DNA from: Symsagittifera roscoffensis
Lineage: Eukaryota; Xenacoelomorpha; Acoela; Convolutidae
NCBI RefSeq assembly: GCF_963678635.1
Contig: NC_087062.1
Span: 87,459,845 to 87,523,844, forward strand
Direction: 5' to 3'
Length of the DNA: 64,000 nucleotides
Positions 55,601 to 58,640 of the stretch are shown one piece after another. The translations under genes and the position numbers were made by a program. Below the pieces are notes generated by a model, which made no database searches, was not told where the DNA came from, and saw only the letters and a list, made by a program, of their open reading frames with translations. The stretch's first letter is position 1, and every line of letters starts with the position of its first letter.

Positions 55601-56783
55601 CGCGGGCTGATTGGTCTAATGATTAGACTGCCTTTACCGAATGTTGGTTTTTCCGACAATAAAAACTATACAAAAACTTTTTGGTCGCGGAATTATCAGC
55701 AGCGCGAAAATGAAAATCAACGCAAATGAAAATCGGAAAATAAGTCACGGAACTCGGCCCGGGTAGACTTATTGGAAGAATATATGTAAGAAATGCCAAG
55801 TGAGCACTGTTTCTCGTTGCACGCTTTTTGGCAGAATTATGTATTTTCGAGTTCGAATCCCAATATTATGTAGTGTGACATCAAATTTGGCACGCATATT
55901 CAAAATCCGAAGTAGCCCAAAATGCTTCTATTTCTTGCTTGTAGTTTTTCCCAATTGGTTAGAACTTTCATTCAGAGTCGTCTCACACTCAGACAGTCAA
56001 CCATCACTTTTTGGTTACATTCGGCCGACTAATCGTGTGAAGCGTTACAAGGGCTGAACTAATTACAAATAATGATTCAAGCTATTTTTCATTCGGACTC
56101 AATAATTTCTGAGATTTTTTCGAACACTACTTCATTTTGTATCACTTTGTCTGAGATGAGTTTGTCCTTGATTTTTTATCACTTTAATGCCATAGATCTT
56201 TTCAAGTTGTCAACATGTTTTCAATAAACAAAAAGGCGAGTCAATTTAGGGCTAATCTAATTAATGCTCAAATATTCGCCGCCAATGCAAAATCTCACCG
56301 GAAAAACTACCATTTTCAGGCATATTTTGAGACTGATCGTTACCAGAAAAAATTTAAAGATTTGGCCTGCAAGTTTTATATTTGTCTATCTATCAAACAG
56401 TGGTCATGTATTTGATAATATGGATGTTTTTTTAAACTGTAAGTCATGATTAGATTTATCAGGCTAGATTTTGCAAGTGATGTTTTACTCAAGTGATGTT
56501 TTTGTAGAAAAAGTTCTTATATCTAATTTCGTTTGTGTAAAGGTTTCACTTGGAAACAATTTATTACAATTAGTATATGCTTACAATTTCACGTTTCAGT
56601 CGGCCACTCTCCCGTGCTTCCTTCGCCAGCTCACGAGACGCGTCCCCCAGCACAGGCGGCAGATACGGGTCATCTTCCACTTCCGGTCTTGGCAGGAGTA
56701 GTTCGTCCCTTCTGGGGGGAGGATCCACCTCAAGTGGGGGGAAGTATTCGACAACCTCAAGCTACTCTTCAAAGTACAAATGA
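7297..56783 (+). CDS. Giant coiled-coil protein, spliced gene of eight coding exons
   Basis: Eight exons with GT-AG boundaries join in phase: 7297-7617, 20199-20590 (or the copy 27991-28382), 41318-41931, 49415-52107, 52370-52697, 52933-53066, 55395-55582 and 56600-56783. They sum to 4,854 nt, which is 1617 residues plus a stop. Residues 1-107 form a Ser/Thr/Gly/Pro-rich head, about 108-1480 form a Lys/Glu/Leu-rich heptad-like rod, and about 1481-1617 form a Ser/Gly/Tyr-rich tail. No proline is seen from just after residue 144 to 1559. No signal peptide or membrane segment is seen. The head-rod-tail plan suggests a cytoplasmic structural or scaffold filament; this is inference from architecture only. 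The conserved rod-end motifs of intermediate filaments were not seen, nor a myosin or kinesin motor. The introns carry many transposon relics. The family is unrecognised; the splice model itself is strongly supported by phase matching. Confidence 0.85.
7920..8217 (-). mobile_element. Dispersed repeat starting ACTGCTCGTATCAGGGC (copy 1)
   Basis: Read on the - strand, this starts CAAGACTGCTCGTATCAGGG and matches the copy at 46,473-46,800 along its length: GCCTTTTAAG, then an AT-rich stretch, then CCCCACACG, then ACGATTTCTAAGACGGAT. It lies in intron 1. It appears to be a short non-autonomous element; the class is unknown. Confidence 0.55.
8218..12960. other. Intron 1 interior without a supported gene
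   Basis: This is AT-rich intron sequence. The stretch about 10,000-12,140 is more balanced in base composition than its surroundings and holds an open frame of 166 codons on + (10640-11140) and one of 73 on - (10686-10907). Neither shows a recognisable domain or splice context, so I do not call a gene. A segment at about 9160-9480 resembles 33,740-34,000, indicating an old dispersed repeat. Confidence 0.45.
13012..13269 (-). repeat. 3' LTR of retroelement copy 1
   Basis: 258 bp, starting TGTGATATG and ending ATGACA on the + strand, so it has TG...CA ends. On the element strand it lies just downstream of the polypurine tract. It matches 19860-20116 at about 94%. Confidence 0.9.
13270..13281 (-). 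promoter_or_regulatory. Polypurine tract, copy 1
   Basis: The element strand reads CTCGAGGGGGGA immediately before the 3' LTR, where plus-strand DNA synthesis is primed in LTR elements. Confidence 0.7.
13576..13962 (-). pseudogene. Last pol-side frame, copy 1 (basic C-terminal tail)
   Basis: A 128-codon frame, opening MEQSTSNSETLKND and ending SGVRRSSRQTKNKEPKRFGD. The R-S-S-R plus P-K-R-F/Y-G ending is common at the C-terminus of Ty3/gypsy Pol, but here it stands in a separate frame after a stop, so it may be a distinct small protein or the detached end of Pol. It is intact and identical in both copies. Confidence 0.7.
14123..15259 (-). pseudogene. Integrase C-terminal half and extension, copy 1
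   Basis: The catalytic core continues with SIRSDQISGFKG (second aspartate) and GDHRGCGLVERTIQTIKRRL (catalytic glutamate). A long charged extension follows with SRENLKIVGKRELSRD and Ser/Lys-rich stretches. No chromodomain or GPY/F motif is evident to me. Near 14,230 the likely reading phase changes to a short frame at 14035-14229 ending ARKKGDK. Confidence 0.85.
15299..16233 (-). pseudogene. Integrase N-terminal half, copy 1
   Basis: Frame 15299-16099 holds the zinc-binding H2C2 domain (THRGHPNQEAML, WWPHMNKD, then ECRSCTRYGKN) and the start of the catalytic core with the first aspartate in VQLDYAGP. It ends at an in-frame TAG, 15299-15301, in the middle of the core. An overlapping acidic frame at 16003-16233 (MSNTNEFSEEEEVTETLQ) in another phase may be part of the linker; the true phase there is unclear. 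Confidence 0.85.
16234..16728 (-). other. Spacer between RNase H and integrase, copy 1
   Basis: About 490 bp with stops in all three element frames. In the RNase H frame a readable stretch follows the stop (LSRDPFNDPWPESELDEK), so the start is decayed coding sequence. The rest has no recognisable protein. Copy 2 has the same at 24026-24520. Confidence 0.6.
16729..17545 (-). pseudogene. RT thumb/connection and RNase H, copy 1
   Basis: The frame 16841-17545 continues from the FLDD box and includes FLGSINHLTKFIP, then the RNase H start KCDASHDGLGATLEQ. After a frame change at a seven-T run (16971-16977), RNase H goes on in 16729-16953 as MELLAVVWAVDRYKHYLLGK and ATDHKALTSAL, giving the D, E and D active-site residues. 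It ends at TAA 16729-16731, just where LSR-type tether sequence follows. Confidence 0.88.
17546..18201 (-). pseudogene. Reverse transcriptase, N-terminal and palm region, copy 1
   Basis: The frame 17758-18201 carries the Ty3/gypsy RT start (LLTEGHITKLDKCASD, then KLAMDAKPINRQ). The palm continues in another frame: VLDLKYAYSQL with the motif A aspartate near 17,757, RFLTGFFGLADMQAEFQ, then FLDD at 17555-17566 as the catalytic box. The frame changes at an eight-base A-run on the + strand (17768-17775), and a TGA lies at 17597-17599. Both breaks are shared with copy 2. Confidence 0.88.
18146..18709 (-). pseudogene. Aspartic protease part of pol, copy 1
   Basis: The frame contains VDTGSPVSFLN, the active-site D-T-G of retroelement aspartic proteases, and later IMGLDLQG, close to the conserved ILG-like second motif. 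Its phase differs from gag and from the reverse transcriptase frame that follows, so pol is broken or shifted on both sides. Changes of frame between gag and pol are normal in such elements; the one near 18,150-18,190 is more likely damage. Confidence 0.85.
18745..19860 (-). pseudogene. gag of copy 1 (capsid and zinc-knuckle parts), nonsense-broken
   Basis: Two frames in the same phase, 19207-19860 and 18745-19203, are separated by one TGA at 19207-19209. The first holds a Gag-type N-terminus (PANLDPPWQFKIWFEQLL). The second ends in cysteine motifs: CNRCGRIFDQGQ with later Cys, then CKNCGKPNHFAKMC, a CX2CX4HX4C nucleocapsid knuckle. The frame is open through the primer-binding site and its first ATG is at 19813-19815. 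Gag packages the RNA of such elements. The TGA is present in both copies, so it predates the duplication. Confidence 0.88.
19842..19859 (-). promoter_or_regulatory. Primer-binding site, copy 1
   Basis: Directly next to the 5' LTR, the element strand reads TGGCGCAGCCAGCAGGAT, with the TGG that pairs with a tRNA CCA end. I could not assign the tRNA. The site lies within the open gag frame. Confidence 0.7.
19860..20116 (-). repeat. 5' LTR of retroelement copy 1
   Basis: 257 bp, the partner of 13012-13269. On the + strand it ends ATGGCA at the CTACT target duplication. Its inner end differs by one base from the other LTR (T in place of the expected terminal A on the element strand) and adjoins the primer-binding site. 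Confidence 0.9.
20199..20590 (+). CDS. Exon 2, copy a: start of coiled-coil rod
   Basis: The acceptor TTTTTTCAG ends at 20198 and the donor GTAAGT starts at 20591. Entry phase is 0 and exit phase is 2. It encodes residues 108-237 and two bases of codon 238, opening with SSKLKDMIQDQ. It carries the last proline of the head-rod boundary (HDPNRK, residue 144); after that it is a charged amphipathic helix. The two leftover bases AA plus the G that opens exon 3 make Lys, so it joins exon 3 correctly. The exon is identical in its coding bases to copy b at 27991-28382 and lies at the 3' end of unit 1 of the tandem duplication. Confidence 0.85.
20804..21061 (-). repeat. 3' LTR of retroelement copy 2
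   Basis: Same as 13012-13269 except for a two-base change (GTGAAGTTG in copy 1, GTGACCTTG here). The version here agrees with both 5' LTRs, so the change happened in copy 1 after the duplication. Confidence 0.9.
21062..21073 (-). promoter_or_regulatory. Polypurine tract, copy 2
   Basis: Same G-rich tract, next to the 3' LTR of copy 2. Confidence 0.7.
21368..21754 (-). pseudogene. Last pol-side frame, copy 2 (basic C-terminal tail)
   Basis: Identical in translation to 13576-13962. Confidence 0.7.
21915..23051 (-). pseudogene. Integrase C-terminal half and extension, copy 2
   Basis: Equivalent of 14123-15259, with one residue difference (Ser to Leu) near its end. The alternative short frame ending ARKKGDK is interrupted here by a TGA created at 21988, absent from copy 1. 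Confidence 0.85.
23091..24025 (-). pseudogene. Integrase N-terminal half, copy 2
   Basis: Equivalent of 15299-16233 with the same TAG break at 23091-23093. Residue changes against copy 1 are Thr to Lys and Thr to Ser in the linker, Val to Met after the HRGH motif, and Gly to Arg in the DYAG motif beside the first catalytic aspartate. Confidence 0.85.
24521..25993 (-). pseudogene. Reverse transcriptase and RNase H, copy 2
   Basis: Frames 25550-25993, 24633-25337 and 24521-24745 repeat the RT and RNase H parts of copy 1 with the same breaks. One residue differs in the RNase H start (VKCDAS in copy 1, VQCDAS here). Confidence 0.88.
25938..26501 (-). pseudogene. Aspartic protease part of pol, copy 2
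   Basis: Same as 18146-18709, with the DTGSP active site kept. One residue differs near its C-terminus (SFEEL in copy 1, SFEVL here). Confidence 0.85.
26537..27652 (-). pseudogene. gag of copy 2, nonsense-broken
   Basis: Equivalent to the gag of copy 1, with frames 26999-27652 and 26537-26995 and the same separating TGA at 26999-27001. One residue differs in the capsid part (Gln in copy 1, Arg here, near AQAARSELE). Confidence 0.88.
27634..27651 (-). promoter_or_regulatory. Primer-binding site, copy 2
   Basis: Identical to the site at 19842-19859 and in the same position beside the 5' LTR. Confidence 0.7.
27652..27908 (-). repeat. 5' LTR of retroelement copy 2
   Basis: Equivalent of 19860-20116, flanked outside by the CTACT target duplication. 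Confidence 0.9.
27991..28382 (+). CDS. Exon 2, copy b: duplicate of the rod-opening exon
   Basis: This is an exact copy of exon 2a, 7,792 bp downstream, with the same acceptor (ending 27990) and the same GTAAGT donor (28383). It can replace copy a and join exon 3 in phase. It cannot follow copy a in one transcript: the exon is 392 nt, so the second copy would be read in another frame and meet TGA almost at once (AAT CTA GCA AGT TGA). No bias between the two copies can be read from the splice sites, which look the same. Confidence 0.8.
28545..29511. other. Intron 2, gene-free stretch
   Basis: AT-rich sequence with no coding region. At 29,155-29,195 a fragment ending CTATGGAGGTTAACCCAG resembles the right end of the inverted-repeat element at 57118-57523. 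Confidence 0.5.
29512..33238. mobile_element. Region bounded by GAGCGCCCATGG-family ends
   Basis: The left boundary reads GAGTGGTCAAGGATCATAAT and continues with CAATTATAGTGTC. It matches, base for base over most of its length, the complement of the right end of the element at 39254-40342 (GAGCGCCCATGGATCATAAT and so on). The right boundary is ACCATGGGCGCTCAG at 33225-33239. ATTATAATC-type tracts flank both ends inside. The middle holds a decayed LINE. Whether both ends belong to one insertion is inference. Confidence 0.45.
30035..32660 (-). pseudogene. Decayed non-LTR retrotransposon (LINE): endonuclease and RT fragments
   Basis: Pieces in changing - strand frames follow LINE ORF2 order. 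CCLWIVRSLRKNF near 31.85 kb resembles the endonuclease start. REPIIGCLLYRPLL and GLPLVPTN at about 31,560-31,420 resemble later endonuclease motifs. FKHSIKLALRKITVDV and FVCFDLSTFFDT (aspartate near 30,288) match RT motif A and its lead-in. Then come LTWFHNYV near 30,165 and GVPAVTVLGTLLFIID at 30,085-30,038, as in the RT GVPQGS box. Upstream frames at about 32,500-32,610 (FHIKCMLCNRIVLDEKF) and 32118-32342 may be the preceding part. Many stops and frame changes make it inactive. The clade is not determined. Confidence 0.68.
34931..35030 (+). repeat. 50-bp direct repeat, two copies
   Basis: CTTTGATAAAAATCC followed by AAATC and AGTTCTGTATAAG occurs at 34942 and again exactly 50 bp later, with a few differences. 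No function is apparent. Confidence 0.7.
38496..38645. mobile_element. hAT-like MITE, truncated
   Basis: It begins GGGGCGGATTTAAGG and shares the interior GGGATTCGACCCCCTGCCGA, CCCAAAGGGTCC and TACTATTTTGAGATATCC with the copy at 53144-53574. The right half is missing or unrecognisable. Confidence 0.6.
39254..40342. mobile_element. Inverted-repeat element, CGAGCGCCCATGG ends, AT tracts and G-rich core
   Basis: 1,089 bp with perfect terminal inverted repeats CGAGCGCCCATGGAT / ATCCATGGGCGCTCG. Inside each end are arrays of ATTATAATCGATT/ATTATAATCCATT-type units (39265-39540 and 40105-40335). The centre (39640-39900) is an extreme G-rich strand with G-runs of up to 14. No coding sequence is seen, so this is a non-autonomous element. 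No clear target duplication is visible. Confidence 0.7.
40580..40698. repeat. 119-bp foldback (hairpin) repeat
   Basis: ATGAGAACGTTGTTTTGCGA on the left pairs with TCAGAACAACGTTCTCAAG on the right. The arms are about 50 bp each, with AGGATGCA/TTGCATCCT inside. A related half (AAGTTTGCATCCTGGCAGAA) follows at about 40,762. Confidence 0.65.
41318..41931 (+). CDS. Exon 3: coiled-coil rod segment
   Basis: The acceptor TTTCTAG ends at 41317 and the donor GTTAGA follows at 41932. The first base completes codon 238 (Lys) and the exon exits in phase 1. It encodes residues about 239-442, beginning LKEDIDRAKSK and ending IEQDLS. The segment is proline-free, rich in Lys, Glu and Leu, and reads as continuous coiled coil. 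Its base composition is more GC-rich than the AT-rich introns on either side. Confidence 0.85.
42266..42602. mobile_element. hAT-like MITE, full length, reverse orientation
   Basis: 337 bp from CAGGCGCGGATCTAGG to CCTAAATCCGCTACTG, imperfect terminal inverted repeats. The flanking octamers GATCTGGG and CATTTGGG match at six of eight positions, as expected for a decayed 8-bp target duplication. It lies in intron 3 and contains a run of 13 G. Confidence 0.65.
42603..46472. other. Intron 3, gene-free stretch
   Basis: AT-rich intron with no supported gene. A decayed MITE fragment lies at about 44,600-44,712 (GACGGGGTCGAACATCAGAA, then CCCTAAATCTGTCCCGG). A 16-bp direct repeat, ACAGCATATCCTTTCA, occurs twice at about 44,756-44,790. 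Confidence 0.5.
46473..46800 (+). mobile_element. Dispersed repeat starting ACTGCTCGTATCAGGGC (copy 2)
   Basis: It matches copy 1 at 7920-8217 in order: the start motif, GCCTTTTAAGG, an AT stretch, CCCCACACG, and ACGATTTCTAAGACGGAT. It ends near AAAACCCCCATAACTTAAC. Confidence 0.6.
46981..47312 (+). mobile_element. Dispersed repeat starting ACTACTCGTATATCAGGGC (copy 3, diverged)
   Basis: Same start motif as the copy just upstream, and a similar ending (CAAACCCCCAAAACTATAC). The middle has diverged strongly, so it may be an older subfamily. Confidence 0.45.
47658..48112. repeat. 455-bp palindrome (two arms of about 200 bp)
   Basis: The left arm starts CTCTGCGTGCATTCAAAAAT and the right arm ends ATTTTTGAATGCTCGCAGAG. 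Inner matches continue through TTGTCTATCAAC, TTCAGCGCTTC and AGTCAGGAGCGTAA to a short loop near 47,866. The arms have diverged by point changes. It could form a large hairpin and is probably a foldback or MITE-type element. Confidence 0.75.
48125..48602. mobile_element. Inverted-repeat element with CCCAAATGGCATAA repeats
   Basis: Near the left end TCCCAAATGGCATAA occurs three times (48147-48206), and near the right end its complement TTATGCCATTTGGGA occurs three times (48526-48582). CGTACATTTG-like sequence lies at both outer edges. The middle contains the small inverted repeat AAGCTTATTAATAAGC. No coding function is supported. It directly abuts the 455-bp palindrome. Confidence 0.6.
48603..49414. 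other. End of intron 3
   Basis: AT-rich sequence leading to the exon 4 acceptor. I see no gene or clear repeat. Confidence 0.5.
49415..52107 (+). CDS. Exon 4: main coiled-coil rod, 2.7 kb
   Basis: The acceptor TTTTCAG ends at 49414 and the donor GTTAGC begins at 52108. Entry phase is 1 (G plus GC gives Gly 443) and exit is phase 0. It encodes residues 443-1340, starting after the Gly with KLSQTEESLNG and ending GEIERFLLE. No proline is seen in its 898 residues and only two tryptophans are seen (DDWKDK and EQWKTM). Composition is dominated by Glu, Lys, Leu, Asn and Asp, as in long two-stranded coiled coils. The open frame begins 25 nt before the acceptor with an ATG; I read this as chance, because the splice phase fits exon 3 exactly. 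Confidence 0.88.
52370..52697 (+). CDS. Exon 5: coiled-coil rod segment
   Basis: The acceptor ATCGCAG ends at 52369 and the donor GTTAGA begins at 52698. Entry is phase 0 and exit phase 1. It encodes residues 1341-1449 (VTEVREKLSAS to DEKEKQI). It is richer in Ala and Val than exon 4 but still helical and proline-free. An earlier acceptor-like site, TTTTGCAG ending at 52338, would give the wrong frame, so the downstream site was chosen. Confidence 0.85.
52933..53066 (+). CDS. Exon 6: end of rod, start of Ser-rich tail
   Basis: The acceptor TTTGTGTAG ends at 52932 and the donor GTAAGA begins at 53067. The first two bases complete codon 1450 (Thr) and the exon exits in phase 0. It encodes EAQQKYQHEKYQNQAKER and then KIEELKTQLNASRNYSATSS before SLAGSG. 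The heptad pattern stops near residue 1480 and Ser/Ala/Gly takes over. Too short and oddly phased to stand out by itself, it is supported by its fit with exons 5 and 7. Confidence 0.82.
53144..53574. mobile_element. hAT-like MITE, full length (intron 6)
   Basis: 431 bp from CAGGGGCGGATTTAGG to CCTAGATCTGCCTCTG, terminal inverted repeats. The left end holds a strong G-rich run. The interior shares GGGATTCGACCCCCTGCCGA and TACTATTTTGAGATGTCC with the 38.5-kb copy. No matching 8-bp flanks are seen (GGCTAAGG and TTCAAACC). Confidence 0.7.
53575..55394. other. Intron 6, gene-free remainder
   Basis: It includes a decayed copy of the ACTGCTCGTATCAGGGC family starting at 53,719 (ACTGCTCCTATCCGTGCAAA). 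Otherwise it is AT-rich with no supported gene. Confidence 0.45.
55395..55582 (+). CDS. Exon 7: Ser/Tyr-rich tail
   Basis: The acceptor TTTGCTATAG ends at 55394 and the donor GTAAGT begins at 55583. Entry is phase 0 and exit phase 2. It encodes GSRYDAYDSSSKWSALKSD followed by a run rich in Ser, Ala, Asn, Thr and Tyr, in which AYDSS-like units recur three times (DAYDSSS, SAYDSSA, SAYDST). This is a low-complexity tail with no recognised domain. A longer frame on the same strand across 55115-55519 is out of phase with the gene and is not used. Confidence 0.8.
55590..55865 (+). repeat. tRNA-like boxes split by a GC-rich insert (SINE-like)
   Basis: GATTGGTCTAATGATTAGAC at about 55,608 resembles a tRNA D-arm/box A, and GAGTTCGAATCCC at about 55,850 is a strong box B. 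They are about 240 bp apart, too far for one tRNA. Between them lies GTCACGGAACTCGGCCCGGG, close to the end of the inverted-repeat element at 60800-61040. I read this as a tRNA-derived SINE or tRNA relic interrupted by that small element. Confidence 0.35.
56600..56783 (+). CDS. Exon 8: C-terminal Ser/Gly-rich tail and stop
   Basis: The acceptor ACGTTTCAG ends at 56599. One base completes codon 1557 (Thr), and the frame runs to TGA at 56781-56783. It encodes RPLSRASFASSRDASP, a GGRYGSSSTSG stretch, and ends TSSYSSKYK. The proline at residue 1559 is the first after about 1,414 residues. Ser and Gly exceed half of the residues and Arg/Lys are spaced through it, giving a basic disordered tail. 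Frames overlapping it in other phases are shadows. Confidence 0.82.
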
Positions 56784-56879
56784 GGCCATGATCAAACATA
56801 ATGAAACAAAACTGTACATAAAACTGGACTAAAGTTGTAAATACAAATATCAGTGGAAACATTACTCAAACGAACTATA

Positions 56880-56885
56880 AATAAA
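56880..56885 (+). promoter_or_regulatory. Poly(A) signal AATAAA for the coiled-coil gene
   Basis: A canonical AATAAA lies about 97 bp after the stop codon, in a short AT-rich 3' UTR. Cleavage would be expected near 56,900. This is the first such hexamer after the stop and makes exon 8 the likely last exon. Confidence 0.6.
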
Positions 56886-57117
56886 CATACTTTCTAATAT
56901 TAAACTTGTTTTGACTGTGTCAGGACATTTGTGTACATCAAAAAGCAAACATTGTACAAGACGTTTGATTGCAAGTGGACAATACTGAAGAAATGCACAA
57001 AAATCTTCGGAATAATCTACACCAGATAAACCCGGATGAAAACTAGATAAAGATACGGCGACATAACTAGGCGGAAAGACTTTTCTTCGACCCAGTGTAG
57101 TGTAATACAGATAACCC

Positions 57118-57523
57118 GGGTTGACCAAAAATGCTTAACATACAATTTTCATAAATGAAAAAATGCTTGTCATACAATTTCGTACAATTCCATAGATACA
57201 GAAAATGTTAAGAAAACTCTTAAGATAATTTTTTTTTAATATAACGAAATTGCAGGATAAGCATTTTTTCATAAACTAAAAAGTTGATTTTTAAAAACTT
57301 TATTTCTCAAAACTTTTGGGATGTGTTCGTAACCGAACACAAGTGACTAAAACCACGGTTTACTCAAAACTAGAGTCACCAAAGGTTGATCGTCTGGCAT
57401 TTAAACAACCTGAATTGAGTATGCGTTGTATGACAAGCATTTTCGGGGTATGGAATTGAGAGATGATCATTTTCGGTTTATTGAATTGTAAGAAAAGCAT
57501 TTTCGGTTTATGGAGGTCAACCC
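57118..57523. mobile_element. Inverted-repeat element with GGGTTGACC ends
   Basis: 406 bp. GGGTTGACC at 57118-57126 is mirrored by GGTCAACCC at 57515-57523. AAAATGCTTGTCATACAATT on the left is mirrored on the right by TTGTATGACAAGCATTTTC. The AAAATGCTT unit recurs several times inside both arms. A right-end fragment of a relative lies near 29,180. Confidence 0.6.
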
Positions 57524-57550
57524 AAAAAAACTGAGACCGGACTCCAACAA

Positions 57551-57600
57551 AACTGCTCGTATATCAGGGCGAAACTCTGAATGTTCTGACTTAAAGTTTC
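57551..57600 (+). repeat. Fragment of the ACTGCTCGTATCAGGGC family
   Basis: AACTGCTCGTATATCAGGGC followed by GAAACTCTGAATGTTCTGAC, the same order as in the copies at 8.2 and 46.5 kb. The downstream part is not recognisable. Confidence 0.55.
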
Positions 57601-57804
57601 TGTTTGAAAAACTGAAAAAAACTGTTAAAAAATCTTTTTGTTTGATCAGCACGCTAGGAAAGTTACATAGTACATCATTTTGTAATATACATAGCGTGTG
57701 GAAGAATGAAATCAAGAAAAATGAAAAAAAAAATGTTTTTTTTTTTTTAATTTTATTCCAATTTTCAAACAGAATTTTTCAATTTACCTGCCAGCATCCA
57801 AGTT

Positions 57805-58640
57805 TAGGCTAGATTGACTTAATTGATCAATTATAAAGGATTATTATCTTGATTTTTGAAAGTCAAAAATGATTATAATTACCAAAATTAGGTTTTTAAA
57901 CGATTCATAATCGATTATAATCTTGATAAATTTTGGAGACTATAATTTTTCATAATCCAATATATTTAATTACAGCTCACACAAAAACGTTCATTAAAAT
58001 GATTGTGATTGATTATAATTGATTATAAATGATTATAATATTTTTATTTTGCCATACGGGAAAAAATTTCAAAGTCCCTATGGGTTGTTATTTTTCTATC
58101 ACTAGTAAACCGAACTTATAGTAAAGAGAACTTATCACACTTTGGTTCATATGAACACAGATTTGTACACTAAACAAAGGTTTCCATTAGATCTTTGTAT
58201 TTCCCGCGGAAGGTGAAAAATATTTTTTCTAAATTAAGCAATGTGCTGATTTTTTCGGGTTAAAAAACCAAACGCGCTTTGTAAAACAAATCTAATCGAG
58301 AGGAAAAAAAAACAAAAAACTATAAAATAAATTGTTTTGAAAATTGCCAAAAAATTTTCGATTCAATGCACGAACCAGCGTCTATAAAAAAAGCATAAAA
58401 CCTGAGCATTTTTGATAGGAGGTCGATGACAAAATTGCAAACAAAGGGATTCTAATTGAATAAAATCAAATAAATTGGATTTTTTTGTGCAAAACAAATG
58501 AAATAGAAAGTGAGATAAAAATAACCGATTATAATCGATTTGTATAGCGTATAGTTGAATCCCGAAAAAGATGAACTAACAATCGATTATAGTTGATTAG
58601 AATGTTTTCTAATTGACTATAGTTTGTTTTCGAAAAGATG
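57805..58640. repeat. ATTATAATC-tract repeat
   Basis: AT tracts of the ATTGATTATAATTGATT type occur at about 57,820-58,040 and 58,515-58,630, as in the 39254-40342 element. No GGGCGCTC end motif is seen, so it is probably a degraded member. Confidence 0.4.

Noticed and set aside
7297-56783. Intermediate filament or myosin heavy chain identity
   Set aside because: The rod is far longer than in intermediate filaments and the conserved rod-end motifs are not seen; no motor domain is present.
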